A stretch of 64,000 bases of DNA from an uncultured Paracoccaceae bacterium (lineage in GTDB: Bacteria > Pseudomonadota > Alphaproteobacteria > Rhodobacterales > Rhodobacteraceae), in assembly GCA_937864535.1 (NCBI GenBank), contig CALMJS010000008.1:31046-95045 (forward strand), given 5' to 3'. The position numbers were made by a program, and so were the translations under genes. A model generated the notes under the pieces. That model had not been told where the DNA came from, made no database searches, and was given only the letters and a program-made list of their open reading frames with translations. Each line of letters begins with the position of its first letter. Position 1 is the stretch's first letter. Below, piece by piece: positions 24,755-34,578 of this stretch.

Positions 24755-27493
24755 TTAGACCTTGGCGCGTTCAAATCCCGCCGAAATCGCCTCTCGCAGT
24801 TTCTTTTCAAGGGCCATGCGCCGCTGTTCCTGATGAAACTTCAGGCCGAACATATCCTTGACATAGAACGTATCGACGACCTGTTCGCCGTAGGTCGCGA
24901 TCACCGCCGAGGCGATGTTGACGTTGTTGTTCGCAAGGGTGCGCGTCAAATCGTGCAGCAGACCGGGACGGTCGCGGGTATCCACCTCGATGATCGTGTA
25001 GATATCCGATCCTTCGTTATCAAAGGTGATATGGGTCTGCACGCGGAACGCCTGTTCGCGCTTCTTGATCTTGTCCTTATCCTTGAGCGCCTCGCGGGCG
25101 ATGACCTCACCCTTGAGTGTGCGATGGATCATTTGGCGCAGGCGGGGCAGGCGGCTCTCTTCGTAGGGGTGGCCATCGGCGTCCTGAATCCAGAAAATCG
25201 CCGTCGCATAGCCATCCTTTGAGGTGTAGGTCCGCGCATCGACGATATTCGCCCCGACAATCGCCAAGGCCCCTGTCATCCGGCTAAAGAGCCCGGGGTG
25301 GTCGGCCATGGCAAAGCAGGCGCGGGTTGCGTCGCGGTCGGGGTCCAGTTTCAGATCGATCCGGACCTCGTCGTCCTTGATCTCTTGGAGAAGAGTGGCA
25401 AAGACGACCTGCGCCGCGGCGGGCATCCCCTGCCAATAGGGGCCATAATGGCGGGCGAGTTCGGCGCGAACGGTTTTCTGGTCCCAAGAGGCCAGCGCAT
25501 CGCGCAGCGTCACCTTGGCCTCGTTTTCGCGGGCGCCGCGGTTGATATCCTCTAGGCCGTTATTGAGGGCGTCGGTCGTGGATTTGTAGAGGCTGCGCAG
25601 CAGCATCGCCTTCCAGTTGTTCCACGTGCCGGGCCCTACGCCGCGAATGTCGCAGACGGTCAGAACGGTCAGCAGGTCCAGCCGTTCGACCGACTTCACC
25701 GCGCGGGCAAAGTCGCGCACGGTTCGGGGTTCGGCGATATCGCGTTTTTGCGCCGTGTCGGACATCAGCAGGTGGTGCCGGACCAGCCATTCCACGGTTT
25801 CGCTGTCTTTCTTGTTCAGACCCAGACGCGGGCAGACCTTGCGGGCGATCTGGGCGCCTACGACAGAATGGTCCTCGGGCCGCCCCTTGCCGATGTCATG
25901 GAGCAACAGCGCGATATAGAGCACCTTGCGGTTGACGCCCTTTTTCAGAATTGACGATGCGACGGGCAATTCCTCGACCAGTTCGCCGCGTTCAATTTTG
26001 GCCAGATGGCTGATGCACTGGATGATGTGTTCGTCCACCGTGTAGTGGTGGTACATATTGAACTGCATCATCGCGACAATGGGCGCGAATTCCGGCAAAA
26101 ACGCCGCCAAAACGCCCAATTCGTTCATCCGCCGCAGCGCCCGTTCCGGGTTCCCATGCTTGAGCATGAGATCGAGGAAAATCCGCACGGCCTCCTTGTT
26201 TTCGCGCATCGGTTCGTTGATGCGGTTGAGGTTCGCAGCCAGCAGGCGCATGGCATTGGGATGCAGCAGGGTCCCGGTGCGCAGGGCCTCTTCGAAAATC
26301 CCCAGCATATTCAGCGGGTCGGCAAAAAACGCCTTTTCGTCACCGACGGTCAGACGGTTTTGCGCGATGGCATAGGGCGGGCGGGCCTTGCGGCGGCGGG
26401 TCAACAGCCGCTGGAGAACCGGTTCCGGTTTGGTATGGGCCGCCTCGAGCGAAGTCAGGAAAATCCGGGTCAATTCGCCCACACGGGTCGCGTGGCGGAA
26501 ATAGTCCTGCATGAAATATTCGACGCCGCGCCGACCGGCCAGATCGGCATAGCCCATGCGTTCGGCGACGATCACCTGCATGTCAAAGGTCAACTGGTCC
26601 ACAGCCCGCCCTGCAATCAGGTGTAGGTGACAGCGAACCGCCCAGAGAAATTCCTCTGCCTGCAAAAACGTGGTGTATTCGTCCGCAGTGAACACGCCGC
26701 GCGTGACCAGTTCGGACGCATCCTTGACGCCGTTGACGTATTTGGCGATCCAGAACATCGACTGGAGATCGCGCAGGCCGCCCTTGCCCTCTTTGACATT
26801 GGGTTCGACAACATACCGCTGACCGCCCTGTTTGCGGTGGCGTTCGGCGCGTTCGCTCAGCTTGGCCTCGATGAAATCCGCTGCTGTGGTGCGGAACAGT
26901 TCCGCCCAAAGCTTTTCCGACAGCGATCGCGCAAGCGCCTGATCGCCCTCAAGGAACCGGAATTCCACCAGACTGGTGCGGATGGTATAATCCTCACGCG
27001 CCAGCTTGAGGCAGTCCTTAATCGTGCGGCTGGCATGGCCGACCTTGAGCCGCAGATCCCAGAGCATATAGAGCATCGATTCAATCAAGCTCTCAGCCCA
27101 AGGGGTGATTTTGTAGGGCGTCAGAAACAGTAGATCGACATCGGAATGGGGGGCCATTTCGCCGCGGCCATAGCCGCCGACCGCGATCACAGCCAGTTTT
27201 TCCCCGCTGGTCGGGGTGTGCAGCGGATGCAGGCGCTGCGCGACATGCAGTGCCGTCGCCACCAACCCGTCGGTCAGAAACGCATAGGACCGGGTCATCC
27301 GCCGCGCATCGAAGGGATGAGCGGCAAAGGCGGTTTCGATCGTTTCGGTGCCGGATTTACGGGCGGCCAGCATGACGTTCACGGCAGTCCGGCGAATATC
27401 CATCGGGTCCGACAGATCGGCAATTGCGGCGTCAATTTCCGCAATGATGGCGGCTCTATTATAGACTTCGGCGGCCGGAGCGATCAGCCCCAC
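24755..27493 (-). CDS. glnD: [protein-PII] uridylyltransferase/uridylyl-removing enzyme
   Basis: GlnD senses glutamine and controls nitrogen assimilation by modifying PII proteins. The 912-residue product has the nucleotidyltransferase motif GGYGRGEMAPHSDVDLLFL (about 110-130), the HD hydrolase site LLHDIGKGRPEDHS (about 490), and two C-terminal ACT domains (about 735-800 and 850-912). The start is uncertain: the frame stays open into the LpoA-like gene as far as ATG 27634, but GTG 27493 is the first start after that gene ends and leaves a normal N-terminus. murJ follows 80 bases downstream. Confidence 0.92.
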   Translation of the reverse strand: MGLIAPAAEVYNRAAIIAEIDAAIADLSDPMDIRRTAVNVMLAARKSGTETIETAFAAHPFDARRMTRSYAFLTDGLVATALHVAQRLHPLHTPTSGEKLAVIAVGGYGRGEMAPHSDVDLLFLTPYKITPWAESLIESMLYMLWDLRLKVGHASRTIKDCLKLAREDYTIRTSLVEFRFLEGDQALARSLSEKLWAELFRTTAADFIEAKLSERAERHRKQGGQRYVVEPNVKEGKGGLRDLQSMFWIAKYVNGVKDASELVTRGVFTADEYTTFLQAEEFLWAVRCHLHLIAGRAVDQLTFDMQVIVAERMGYADLAGRRGVEYFMQDYFRHATRVGELTRIFLTSLEAAHTKPEPVLQRLLTRRRKARPPYAIAQNRLTVGDEKAFFADPLNMLGIFEEALRTGTLLHPNAMRLLAANLNRINEPMRENKEAVRIFLDLMLKHGNPERALRRMNELGVLAAFLPEFAPIVAMMQFNMYHHYTVDEHIIQCISHLAKIERGELVEELPVASSILKKGVNRKVLYIALLLHDIGKGRPEDHSVVGAQIARKVCPRLGLNKKDSETVEWLVRHHLLMSDTAQKRDIAEPRTVRDFARAVKSVERLDLLTVLTVCDIRGVGPGTWNNWKAMLLRSLYKSTTDALNNGLEDINRGARENEAKVTLRDALASWDQKTVRAELARHYGPYWQGMPAAAQVVFATLLQEIKDDEVRIDLKLDPDRDATRACFAMADHPGLFSRMTGALAIVGANIVDARTYTSKDGYATAIFWIQDADGHPYEESRLPRLRQMIHRTLKGEVIAREALKDKDKIKKREQAFRVQTHITFDNEGSDIYTIIEVDTRDRPGLLHDLTRTLANNNVNIASAVIATYGEQVVDTFYVKDMFGLKFHQEQRRMALEKKLREAISAGFERAKV

Positions 27494-27533
27494 GGCCGCT
27501 GTTTCATTCGGCGCTTGTGTGAGGAGGGTCGGC

Positions 27534-28709
27534 TCAGAAGCCGAGTCCCGCAAAGCTTCTTGGGGCAGGTTCAAGGATAACCACCTGATTGTTTTGAATT
27601 TGGGCGATAGCGAGGCCGCGCTGGTTGGTTCCATCCGGCATCAGGCGGAATACGCCCTGTGTACCTTCAAAGCCTTGCGGTTGGGTTAATCCCGCTGCCG
27701 AAAGAGCACCGGGTTGGTTTTGCGCGATCAGCGCGCCAATCGCCGCGATGCCGTCATAGGCCAGACCGGCCAAGGGGTGGGGCATCGCGCCATAGGCCGC
27801 GGCATAGCGGTTTTCAAATTGTTCCAGCATCTGGGTATCCGGGAGCGCGAACAGCCCACCCTGAAGCCCCGGCAGCGCCATAGCCTGCGGGGTGGCGTCC
27901 CAACGGGTCAGGCCGATATAGCGGGTGATTTCCGGGTTGATCCCGCGTTCGGGCAGGGCGGTTGCGATCAGTGGCAGATCGGCATTGATCCCGCCGGTCA
28001 GGAATACGGCCTGCGCCCCGCTGCTGCGGATATCGTCGGCGATCTGGCCAGCGCTGCTGATAATCGCCTGCTGGGTCATCGGATAGCTGGAAACCGAGGC
28101 AGCCTCGACCCCGTTGTTGCGCAGCGCCGTGAGGATCGCATCGCGTCCCACGGTGCCCTGCAGATCGTCGCCATGCACCACCGCAAAGCGGGTCATGCCT
28201 TGGCGGCTGGCATAACTGATCATACGGTCGGCGGTGTTTTCAAAGGTCGGCCCCAGTACGTACACGTTACGACCCGCGATGGCTGTATTGTTCGAAAACG
28301 CCAGCACGTTCAGACCGCGTCCCGCGACGGCGACGCCCGCGGCATTGGCGGCCTCGGCATAGAGCGGGCCAAGGATAATCTTGGCACCGTCATTGGCGGC
28401 CTGGGTCGCGACAGCGGCGGCCTGCGCCGGGCTGGCGCCGGTGTTATAGACGCGCAGGTCAATCTGGACGCCGCGCAGATCAGAAATCGCCAGCCGTGCG
28501 GCGTTCTCTAGGTTCGTTGCCAAGAGCGTATCCGATTCGACCGCCGAGCCGCCGGGAACCAAGAGTGCCACGGTGACAGGGGCGGTCGCGTTTATCTGCG
28601 GCCCGCCGCTGCCCGAAGGCGCGGAGTCGCAGGAGGCCAGGAAAATGGCAGAAATTGCAGCAATAGCTTTGGCACCCGCGCGACGTGCGGCCGCAGAAAA
28701 GATCGTCAT
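27534..28709 (-). CDS. penicillin-binding protein activator (LpoA-like) lipoprotein
   Basis: The 391-residue lipoprotein has a signal sequence ending in lipobox LASC (Cys near 27) and a periplasmic type I binding-protein fold (from VTVALLVPGGSAVESDTLLA onward, with IILGPLYAEAANAAG and YDGIAAIGALI). This fits the LpoA/YraM C-terminal domain family. ATG 28709 has AGGGAGAGAG upstream. It is divergent from rsmI-yraN, the same neighbourhood as lpoA in Escherichia coli, which strengthens the call. The N-terminal TPR part of enteric LpoA is absent, as is usual outside Gammaproteobacteria. Confidence 0.85.
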   Translation of the reverse strand: MTIFSAAARRAGAKAIAAISAIFLASCDSAPSGSGGPQINATAPVTVALLVPGGSAVESDTLLATNLENAARLAISDLRGVQIDLRVYNTGASPAQAAAVATQAANDGAKIILGPLYAEAANAAGVAVAGRGLNVLAFSNNTAIAGRNVYVLGPTFENTADRMISYASRQGMTRFAVVHGDDLQGTVGRDAILTALRNNGVEAASVSSYPMTQQAIISSAGQIADDIRSSGAQAVFLTGGINADLPLIATALPERGINPEITRYIGLTRWDATPQAMALPGLQGGLFALPDTQMLEQFENRYAAAYGAMPHPLAGLAYDGIAAIGALIAQNQPGALSAAGLTQPQGFEGTQGVFRLMPDGTNQRGLAIAQIQNNQVVILEPAPRSFAGLGF

Positions 28710-28807
28710 GGAGGTCTCTCTCCCTCTTGCATCGGGGGGCCGCTTCACGGCAGACCCGGAATAATGTGTTGCCCTAATAATAGGCTGCCCAAACGGAGGG
28801 TCCAGCG

Positions 28808-29671
28808 ATGAATTTCAATACCGTGCCGCTTTCGCCTGGATTGTATCTGGTGTCCACACCGATCGGTGCCGCCCGCGATATCACGTTGCGCGGCCTCGAC
28901 GTGCTGGCCTCGGTAGATATCCTGGTGGCCGAGGATACCAGAACAGCGCGAAAACTGATGGATATTCATGGGGTTCCGCTGAAAAACCGCAAGATCATCG
29001 CGTTCCACGACCATTCCGGCGAGGCAGAGGTCCGTGGGTTGCTGGCGCTGATCAAAGAGGGAAAATCCATGGCCTATGTGTCCGAGGCGGGCACGCCTAT
29101 GGTCGCAGATCCCGGGTTCGAATTGGCCCGCGCCGCCCGCGAAGAGGGGCTGCAGGTCACCGCCGCGCCGGGCGTGTCCGCCGCGATCATGGCGCTGACC
29201 CTGTCGGGCCTACCCACCGACCGGTTTATGTTTGTCGGATTTTTGCCATCTGGCAAATCGCAGCGCGATGTTGAATTGGCCGAACTGCGCGATCTGCCCT
29301 GCACAACGATTTTCTATGAATCGCCCAAGCGCATTGGCGAAATGTTAACCTCTATGGTCGAAGTTATGGGGGCAGACCGCGCGGTTGCTGTCTGCCGTGA
29401 ATTGACCAAGAAGTTCGAGGAAATCCGAACCGGACGGCTGGAGGACGTCGCCCGCGAGTTTAGCGAACGCTCGGTCAAGGGCGAGATTGTGGTTGTTCTG
29501 GGCCGTGCGCGTGCGCCCGCGGTCGAGGAAATGGATGTCGAAACGGCCTTGCGTCAGGCGATGTTGACCATGCGGGTCAAGGATGCGGCCACTGCGGTCG
29601 CCGGTGCGCTGGGCTTGCCAAAACGGCAGGTCTATCAGATCGCTTTGGGGCTCGCCGAACAAAAGGAATAA
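28808..29671 (+). CDS. rsmI: 16S rRNA (cytidine1402-2'-O)-methyltransferase
   Basis: RsmI adds the 2'-O-methyl to C1402 of 16S rRNA. The 287-residue product shows the tetrapyrrole-methylase fold: LYLVSTPIGAARDITLRGLD (family NLxDIT-like start), VAEDTRTARKLM, VSEAGTPMVADPGFELARAA and the SAM-binding APGVSAAIMALTLSGLPTDR region, then FYESPKRIGEML. It is first in a plus-strand run with yraN and gshB. The short divergent spacer of about 100 bases to the LpoA-like gene holds both promoters. Confidence 0.95.
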   Translation: MNFNTVPLSPGLYLVSTPIGAARDITLRGLDVLASVDILVAEDTRTARKLMDIHGVPLKNRKIIAFHDHSGEAEVRGLLALIKEGKSMAYVSEAGTPMVADPGFELARAAREEGLQVTAAPGVSAAIMALTLSGLPTDRFMFVGFLPSGKSQRDVELAELRDLPCTTIFYESPKRIGEMLTSMVEVMGADRAVAVCRELTKKFEEIRTGRLEDVAREFSERSVKGEIVVVLGRARAPAVEEMDVETALRQAMLTMRVKDAATAVAGALGLPKRQVYQIALGLAEQKE

Positions 29672-29674
29672 CCT

Positions 29675-30061
29675 GTGACGGCAGCCTTTGAACAGCGGCA
29701 GCATAGAGGCAAACAATCCTACGCTGCGGGGCAGGCGGCAGAGGGCATCGTCGAGCGTCATTATCAGGCGGGCGGATATCAGATCCTTGCGCGGCGTTGG
29801 CGCGGTAAGGCCGGTGAAATCGACCTGATCTGCATCTCGGGTCAGACCGTGGTCTTTGTCGAGGTGAAAAAGGCCAGAACCTTTGACATCGCGGCCTATC
29901 GGCTGGGCCCGAGGCAGTTATCGCGTTTGGCGCGAGCCGGGACCGAATATATCGGTCGAGATTGCGGGCTGGAGCGGGTGCTGATGCGGTTCGATCTGGC
30001 GCTGGTGGACGGCATTGGCGACGTCAGGGTGATCGAAAACCTCAGTTTTGACGGCTGGTGA
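29675..30061 (+). CDS. UPF0102 family protein YraN
   Basis: A 128-residue member of UPF0102, which has a restriction-endonuclease-like fold. The hallmark sequence is GQAAEGIVERHY, then ARRWRGKAGEIDLICISGQT followed by VVFVEVKKA; the E-I-D...V-E-V-K residues form the nuclease-type active site pattern. Its GTG start is four bases after the rsmI stop. In E. coli, yraN is likewise adjacent to rsmI and lpoA. The cellular function is not established. Confidence 0.9.
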   Translation: MTAAFEQRQHRGKQSYAAGQAAEGIVERHYQAGGYQILARRWRGKAGEIDLICISGQTVVFVEVKKARTFDIAAYRLGPRQLSRLARAGTEYIGRDCGLERVLMRFDLALVDGIGDVRVIENLSFDGW

Positions 30062-30118
30062 CCATTGCGCATCCGTGAGGGGTACGCCATGTATTCGGGG
30101 CAGCAAAGGAAAAATGCC

Positions 30119-31069
30119 ATGTCCCTCAAAGTCGCCATTCAAATGGACCCGATCGGGCCGATCAACATTGATGCCGATAGCACCTTTCGCCTGGCGGAAG
30201 AAGCGCAGAAACGGGGACATAGCCTGTTCTATTACACGCCGGACAGGCTGGCCTGGCAAGAGGGGCGCGTGACGGCCCGCGGGTGGCCCTTGACCGTGCG
30301 TCGGGTCAAAGGCGATCACTTTGAACTGGGCGCAGAGCAAGAGGTCGATCTGGCCGATTTCGACGTGGTTTGGCTGCGTCAGGACCCGCCGTTTGATATG
30401 GGCTATATCACGACGACCCATTTGCTAGACCGCATTCACCCGAAAACATTGGTCGTCAACGACCCGTTCTGGGTTCGAAATTACCCTGAAAAACTGCTGG
30501 TCCTGCAGTTCCCCGAACTGACCCCGCCCACGGCCATCGCGCGGGATCTGCAAACCCTCCGGAATTTCAGGGAAAAGCATGGCGATATTATTCTCAAGCC
30601 GCTCTACGGCAATGGCGGTGCGGGCGTGTTCAAACTGACCAGTTCCGACGGCAACCTCGCGTCGCTCTGGGAAATGTTTACGGGCATCAACCGTGAACCG
30701 ATGATCGTTCAGAAATTCCTCCCTGATGTGCGCAAGGGCGATAAACGGGTGATTTTGGTCGACGGCGAGCCTGTCGGTGCCATCAACCGCGTACCCGCGG
30801 AGGGGGAAACCCGTTCCAACATGCACGTGGGCGGGCGCCCGGAAAAGGTGGAGTTGACCGAACGCGATCTAGAGATTTGTGCGAAGATCGGCCCGCTCTT
30901 GCGGGAAAAGGGTCAGATTTTCGTCGGCATCGATGTGATCGGCGATTGGCTCACCGAAATCAATGTGACCTCTCCGACCGGCATGCAAGAGCTAGAGCGG
31001 TTCGACGGTGGCAACATCGCTGAAAAGGTTTGGCTGGCGATCGAAGCACGTCGCGCAGCCCAAGCCTAA
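30119..31069 (+). CDS. gshB: glutathione synthetase
   Basis: GshB joins gamma-glutamylcysteine and glycine with ATP. The 316-residue ATP-grasp protein opens [20 protein letters not shown] and shows [37 protein letters not shown] (ATP-grasp loop) and [21 protein letters not shown] 30119 was chosen because AGGA lies nine bases upstream and the family begins here; an in-frame start at 30065 adds residues unlike the family. It converges on comM. Confidence 0.95.
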   Translation: MSLKVAIQMDPIGPINIDADSTFRLAEEAQKRGHSLFYYTPDRLAWQEGRVTARGWPLTVRRVKGDHFELGAEQEVDLADFDVVWLRQDPPFDMGYITTTHLLDRIHPKTLVVNDPFWVRNYPEKLLVLQFPELTPPTAIARDLQTLRNFREKHGDIILKPLYGNGGAGVFKLTSSDGNLASLWEMFTGINREPMIVQKFLPDVRKGDKRVILVDGEPVGAINRVPAEGETRSNMHVGGRPEKVELTERDLEICAKIGPLLREKGQIFVGIDVIGDWLTEINVTSPTGMQELERFDGGNIAEKVWLAIEARRAAQA

Positions 31070-31080
31070 GTGGCGCGGCA

Positions 31081-31108
31081 GCGAAAGGGGTCGCTAGACC
31101 TCTTTCGC
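31081..31108. terminator. hairpin between converging gshB and comM
   Basis: A twelve-pair stem GCGAAAGGGGTC / GACCTCTTTCGC (one G-U) with loop GCTA spans the short spacer and the comM stop codon. It lacks a long T tract on either side, so termination would be of the weak or bidirectional type. Confidence 0.55.
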
Positions 31109-32605
31109 AAGCGTGAGACGATAGCTAACCGCCTCTGCGATATGGGGTTTTAGCACGCGATCCGATCCGTCGAGGTCGGCAATCGTCCGCGCAACCCGCA
31201 ATATGCGATGATATCCGCGTGCCGTGAGGCCAAACCTCTCGGCGACTTTGTTGATCAGGTTTCGCCCGTCGTCGTCCGGCGCGGCAACCTGTTCGAGCAA
31301 TTCGCCTTCAGCCTCGGAATTGGTGCGAACCCCGCTCTCGCCATATCGCTGCCTCTGGAGCTCTCGGGCGATCGCAACCCGCGCGGCGATTGTGGCCGAA
31401 TCTTCGCCAGATGCCGGGAGATCGAGATCGCTAAACGGCACGGCTGGCACTTCGATCCTCAGGTCAAAGCGGTCCATCAGGGGGCCAGAGATGCGGCCGA
31501 GGTAATCCTCGCTACACGTCGGGGCACGGCTACACCCCCGTGCAGGATCACCCAGAAACCCGCATCGACAGGGGTTTGCGGCCGCCACCAGCAAAAATTT
31601 GCAGGGATATCGGACATGGGCATTGGCCCGCGCAACGACCACCTCGCCCGTTTCGAGAGGTTGACGCAGGGTATCCAGCACAGTGCGCGAAAATTCCGGA
31701 AATTCATCGAGGAATAAGACCCCGTTATGCGCCAGACTGATTTCGCCGGGTTGCGCGCCTCTGCCGCCCCCGACCATCGCAGGCATCGAGGCCGTGTGGT
31801 GAGGGTCGCGATAGGGGCGGCTGCGACTGATTCCGCCATCCGCAAGCAGGCCAGCCAGGGAGTGGATCATCGAGGTTTCAAGGGCTTCTGTCGGGGTCAG
31901 CGGCGGCAAAAGCGTAGATAGGCGCGACGCCAGCATGGATTTGCCCGATCCCGGGGGGCCCATCAGCAAGAGATGGTGACGCCCGGCAGAAGCGATTTCC
32001 AACGCGCGTTTGGCACGTTCCTGTCCTTTGACGTCCAGCATGTCCTTGGTCAATGCTTGTCTGGCGACCTCTCCCGGCTCTGCGGGTGGCAGCAGCATGC
32101 GCGAGGTGAGATGATTGATGACGTCAGAGAGAGTTCTTGCACCGTAGACAGCCGTCGCTCCGACCCAGGCCGCCTCTGCCGAGGAGGCTGCCGGGCAGAT
32201 CAGGCAGCGGTCTCCCTCTGCCGCGGCCATCGCCGCGGGCAGGGCGCCATGCACGGGCACCAGCTTTCCGTCGAGCGACATTTCCCCCATGGCGACGGTC
32301 TCCGCCGCCTTGTCCTTGGGCAGGATGTCCAACTCGGCGAGCAAGGCAATCGCGATTGGCAGGTCGAAATGTGACCCTTCCTTGGGAAGGTCCGCTGGCG
32401 ATAGGTTGATCGTGATCCGCTGGCTGGGCAAGGCGATGCAAAGGGTCTGCAAGGCCGAACGGATGCGGTCCCGCGCCTCTGATACGGATTTGTCAGGCAG
32501 CCCAACGATCGAAAACCCGGGCAATCCCGGAGAGGTCGCGCATTGAACCTGAACCAGTCGCGCCTCGACCCCTTCGAATGTAACGGAATAGGCATGTGCG
32601 ACCAT
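31094..32605 (-). CDS. comM: ComM/YifB Mg-chelatase-like AAA+ ATPase
   Basis: ComM is a hexameric helicase that helps branch migration during natural transformation. The 503-residue product has the N-terminal Lon-like part (VAHAYSVTFEGVEARLVQVQ, INLSPADLPKEGSHFDLPIA), an AAA+ core with Walker A GPPGSGKSML, Walker B NGVLFLDEFPEF, and the Mg-chelatase C-terminal domain ending GYHRILRVARTIADLDG. A Cys-rich loop (CRCGFLGDPARGCSRAPTC) is typical. ATG 32605 is chosen; the long in-frame upstream extension has no family match. Confidence 0.93.
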   Translation of the reverse strand: MVAHAYSVTFEGVEARLVQVQCATSPGLPGFSIVGLPDKSVSEARDRIRSALQTLCIALPSQRITINLSPADLPKEGSHFDLPIAIALLAELDILPKDKAAETVAMGEMSLDGKLVPVHGALPAAMAAAEGDRCLICPAASSAEAAWVGATAVYGARTLSDVINHLTSRMLLPPAEPGEVARQALTKDMLDVKGQERAKRALEIASAGRHHLLLMGPPGSGKSMLASRLSTLLPPLTPTEALETSMIHSLAGLLADGGISRSRPYRDPHHTASMPAMVGGGRGAQPGEISLAHNGVLFLDEFPEFSRTVLDTLRQPLETGEVVVARANAHVRYPCKFLLVAAANPCRCGFLGDPARGCSRAPTCSEDYLGRISGPLMDRFDLRIEVPAVPFSDLDLPASGEDSATIAARVAIARELQRQRYGESGVRTNSEAEGELLEQVAAPDDDGRNLINKVAERFGLTARGYHRILRVARTIADLDGSDRVLKPHIAEAVSYRLTLAKEV

Positions 32606-32658
32606 CGAAATCCCCGTTTCCCTGATCGCAGGATAACGGGGAGTCGGTTTAATTTTGG

Positions 32659-33336
32659 TTAATCCGGATAATCGGCCTTGGGCAGACCCAGATTGTACGG
32701 AAACGGATCGTGGACCTCGGTCAGGGCCTCGGCCCGCCACGCCCGAAATGCGGGATCGGCCAGATGCGCACTGACATATGCCTGCGCCGGTTCATCAATT
32801 GGTAATCCATAGGTGGTAAACCGACAGGCGACCGGGGCGTAAAACACATCAGCGAGGGAATATTGACCAAACAGCCATGGACCGTCGCCGCCATGACGGC
32901 TCTGCGCGAGGGACCAAAGATCCTGAATGCGGGCGACGTCGCGCAGAACAGCGTCAGACGGCTTAAACCCTTGCCAGACAAAGCCGATGTTGTTCGGACA
33001 GTCGTTGCGCAACGCACCAAAGGAGGAATGCATTTCACACACGAGGTTACGGGCCAGCGCCCGCGCAGCCGGATCGGATGGCCAGAAACCGGCATCGGGG
33101 TGGCGTTCCGCCAGCGTTTCACCCATCGCGAGGCTATCGGATAGAACATGGCCCTCGGGCGTGGTCATGGCAGGTACCGTTCGGGCGGGGGCAAGGTGAG
33201 CCATTTCTGCGGCCATAGTCCCGGCGTAGAGACCCACCATATGGGTGCGGTAGGGAATATCTAATTTCTCCAGCATCAGCCAGCCGCGAAGCGACCAACT
33301 GCTAAAGAGACGATCACCAATATAGAGGTCGTACAT
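32659..33336 (-). CDS. glutathione S-transferase
   Basis: A 225-residue GST-fold protein. The thioredoxin-like N-terminal domain contains the catalytic-Ser motif region LFSSWSLRGWLMLEKLDIPY, then cis-Pro RTVPAMTTPEG and the glutathione-binding DSLAMGETLAERHP. The all-helical C-terminal domain follows (GGDGPWLFGQYSLADVFYAP). The S-x-W-S-x-R sequence resembles the zeta/beta-related group. The substrate is unknown. It lies upstream of comM on the same strand with a 53-base spacer. Confidence 0.88.
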   Translation of the reverse strand: MYDLYIGDRLFSSWSLRGWLMLEKLDIPYRTHMVGLYAGTMAAEMAHLAPARTVPAMTTPEGHVLSDSLAMGETLAERHPDAGFWPSDPAARALARNLVCEMHSSFGALRNDCPNNIGFVWQGFKPSDAVLRDVARIQDLWSLAQSRHGGDGPWLFGQYSLADVFYAPVACRFTTYGLPIDEPAQAYVSAHLADPAFRAWRAEALTEVHDPFPYNLGLPKADYPD

Positions 33337-33413
33337 ATCGATCCTTTCAATGAGTTAGGCTGAGCCTAAGCATCTCCGGGCCGTTTGCAAATTGAGAGAT
33401 GTGCGTGTGATCA

Positions 33414-33968
33414 TCACGGTTTGTGATTGATCAGGGGGACCCTCCACGGGTCCGAAACAACGATTTGCGTCACAGATAACGGGTCGATCCGGTGGCCGCA
33501 GGCCTCATAGGCGGTTTGCGATTTGGCGCGCTGGAGCTGTCCCATGATTACGCCCATATGGGCGACGATGATGATGTTTTTCTCGCCTAGATTACGATAG
33601 TGATCCACGGCACCGTCCACGCGCTGACGGACGCTGTTCCAGCTCTCGCCGTTTGGTGCAGAGATATCGCCGGGCTCTTCCCAAAATGCCCGCATGACAG
33701 GATCATCGCGGAATGGCGCCATTTCCCAGTCGCCAAAATTGAACTCGCGCAGGGCGGGATCGTCGGGCAACCGCGTGCGACCAAGCTGAATGGCATCGGC
33801 CGTATGTTTGGCACGCCGCAAATCGGAAGAGACCACGGGCGCGTCCGGCAAGAAGTCACTTAGCCGCGACAGCGCGTCGGTATCAGACAGATCAGCGGCC
33901 AGATCTGTCCAGCCCACCATAGATTTTGCATGCGTCGGGCCGTGCCGGACCCACCAGAATGTCGTCAT
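33414..33968 (-). CDS. histidine phosphatase family protein, possible alpha-ribazole phosphatase
   Basis: The 184-residue enzyme has the phosphatase RHG motif (FWWVRHGPTHAKSM, His near residue 9), SSDLRRAKHTADAI, REFNFGDWEMAPF and the second catalytic His in IIIVAHMGVIMGQL. Its ATG overlaps the cobU stop by four bases (ATGA), so the two are co-translated. That context suggests CobC-like removal of phosphate from alpha-ribazole phosphate in cobalamin assembly, but general phosphatases of this family also occur beside other genes. Confidence 0.75.
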   Translation of the reverse strand: MTTFWWVRHGPTHAKSMVGWTDLAADLSDTDALSRLSDFLPDAPVVSSDLRRAKHTADAIQLGRTRLPDDPALREFNFGDWEMAPFRDDPVMRAFWEEPGDISAPNGESWNSVRQRVDGAVDHYRNLGEKNIIIVAHMGVIMGQLQRAKSQTAYEACGHRIDPLSVTQIVVSDPWRVPLINHKP

Positions 33969-34498
33969 AGCTGTCCTTTCAGGACCATCGGCAGCCCCGC
34001 CGCGACGAAGACGACCGTGGTCGCAATCTCGGCTATGCGCTGGTTCAGACGCCCCTGTGCCTCTCGGAATTGGCGCGAAAGGGCGTTGTCGGGGACCAAA
34101 CCAAGGCCAATCTCGTTCGAGACAATCACGACGGGAAACCGGCAGTCCGCGACGGCCGATAGCAGTTTGCGGGTTTCAACCTCGATATCCATTTCCGCCA
34201 ACATCACATTTGTCAGCCAGAGCGTTGCGCAATCCAGCAATACGGCCTGTGTATCGGTCACGCAGGCAAGTGCTGCAGCTACGTCGATCGGTTGCTCGAT
34301 CGTGGTCCAATCCGGACCGCGTTGGGCGATATGGCGTGCGATCTTGGCGCGCATCTCGTCGTCAAAGGCCTGCGAGGTTGCCAGATAGACGCGGTCGCGG
34401 CCGGTTTGAACGACCAGCTTTTCGGCAAAGAGCGATTTGCCCGATGCTGCCCCGCCGAGGACCAGCGTAAGATTATTTGTTGTCGCCTGTGCAACCAT
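33965..34498 (-). CDS. cobU: adenosylcobinamide kinase / adenosylcobinamide-phosphate guanylyltransferase
   Basis: CobU (CobP) phosphorylates adenosylcobinamide and adds GMP in the nucleotide-loop assembly of cobalamin. The 177-residue product has the P-loop LVLGGAASGKSLFAEKL (about 12-28), then YLATSQAFDDEMRAKIARH, and LLDCATLWLTNVM. ATG 34498 was chosen because the P-loop follows at the usual distance; ATG 34531 is possible. It is divergent from rpoHII. The link with ecm in this window is functional, since Ecm needs adenosylcobalamin. Confidence 0.9.
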   Translation of the reverse strand: MVAQATTNNLTLVLGGAASGKSLFAEKLVVQTGRDRVYLATSQAFDDEMRAKIARHIAQRGPDWTTIEQPIDVAAALACVTDTQAVLLDCATLWLTNVMLAEMDIEVETRKLLSAVADCRFPVVIVSNEIGLGLVPDNALSRQFREAQGRLNQRIAEIATTVVFVAAGLPMVLKGQL

Positions 34499-34578
34499 AT
34501 CTGATCCAGCCGCGTTAAGAGAACGTACCATTAGCTAAAGACCTATTTGGCTACAGACAACCTGCTCAGGAGGTGACA

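Noticed and set aside
32640..32660. TTAA...TTAA pair near comM as a CtrA site
   Set aside because: The spacing is six bases instead of seven and the site lies at the end of the GST gene.
34502..34520. Sigma-E-type promoter (TGATCC and TAAGA) before rpoHII
   Set aside because: The two words are only 8 bases apart, while the Rhodobacter consensus needs about 18.
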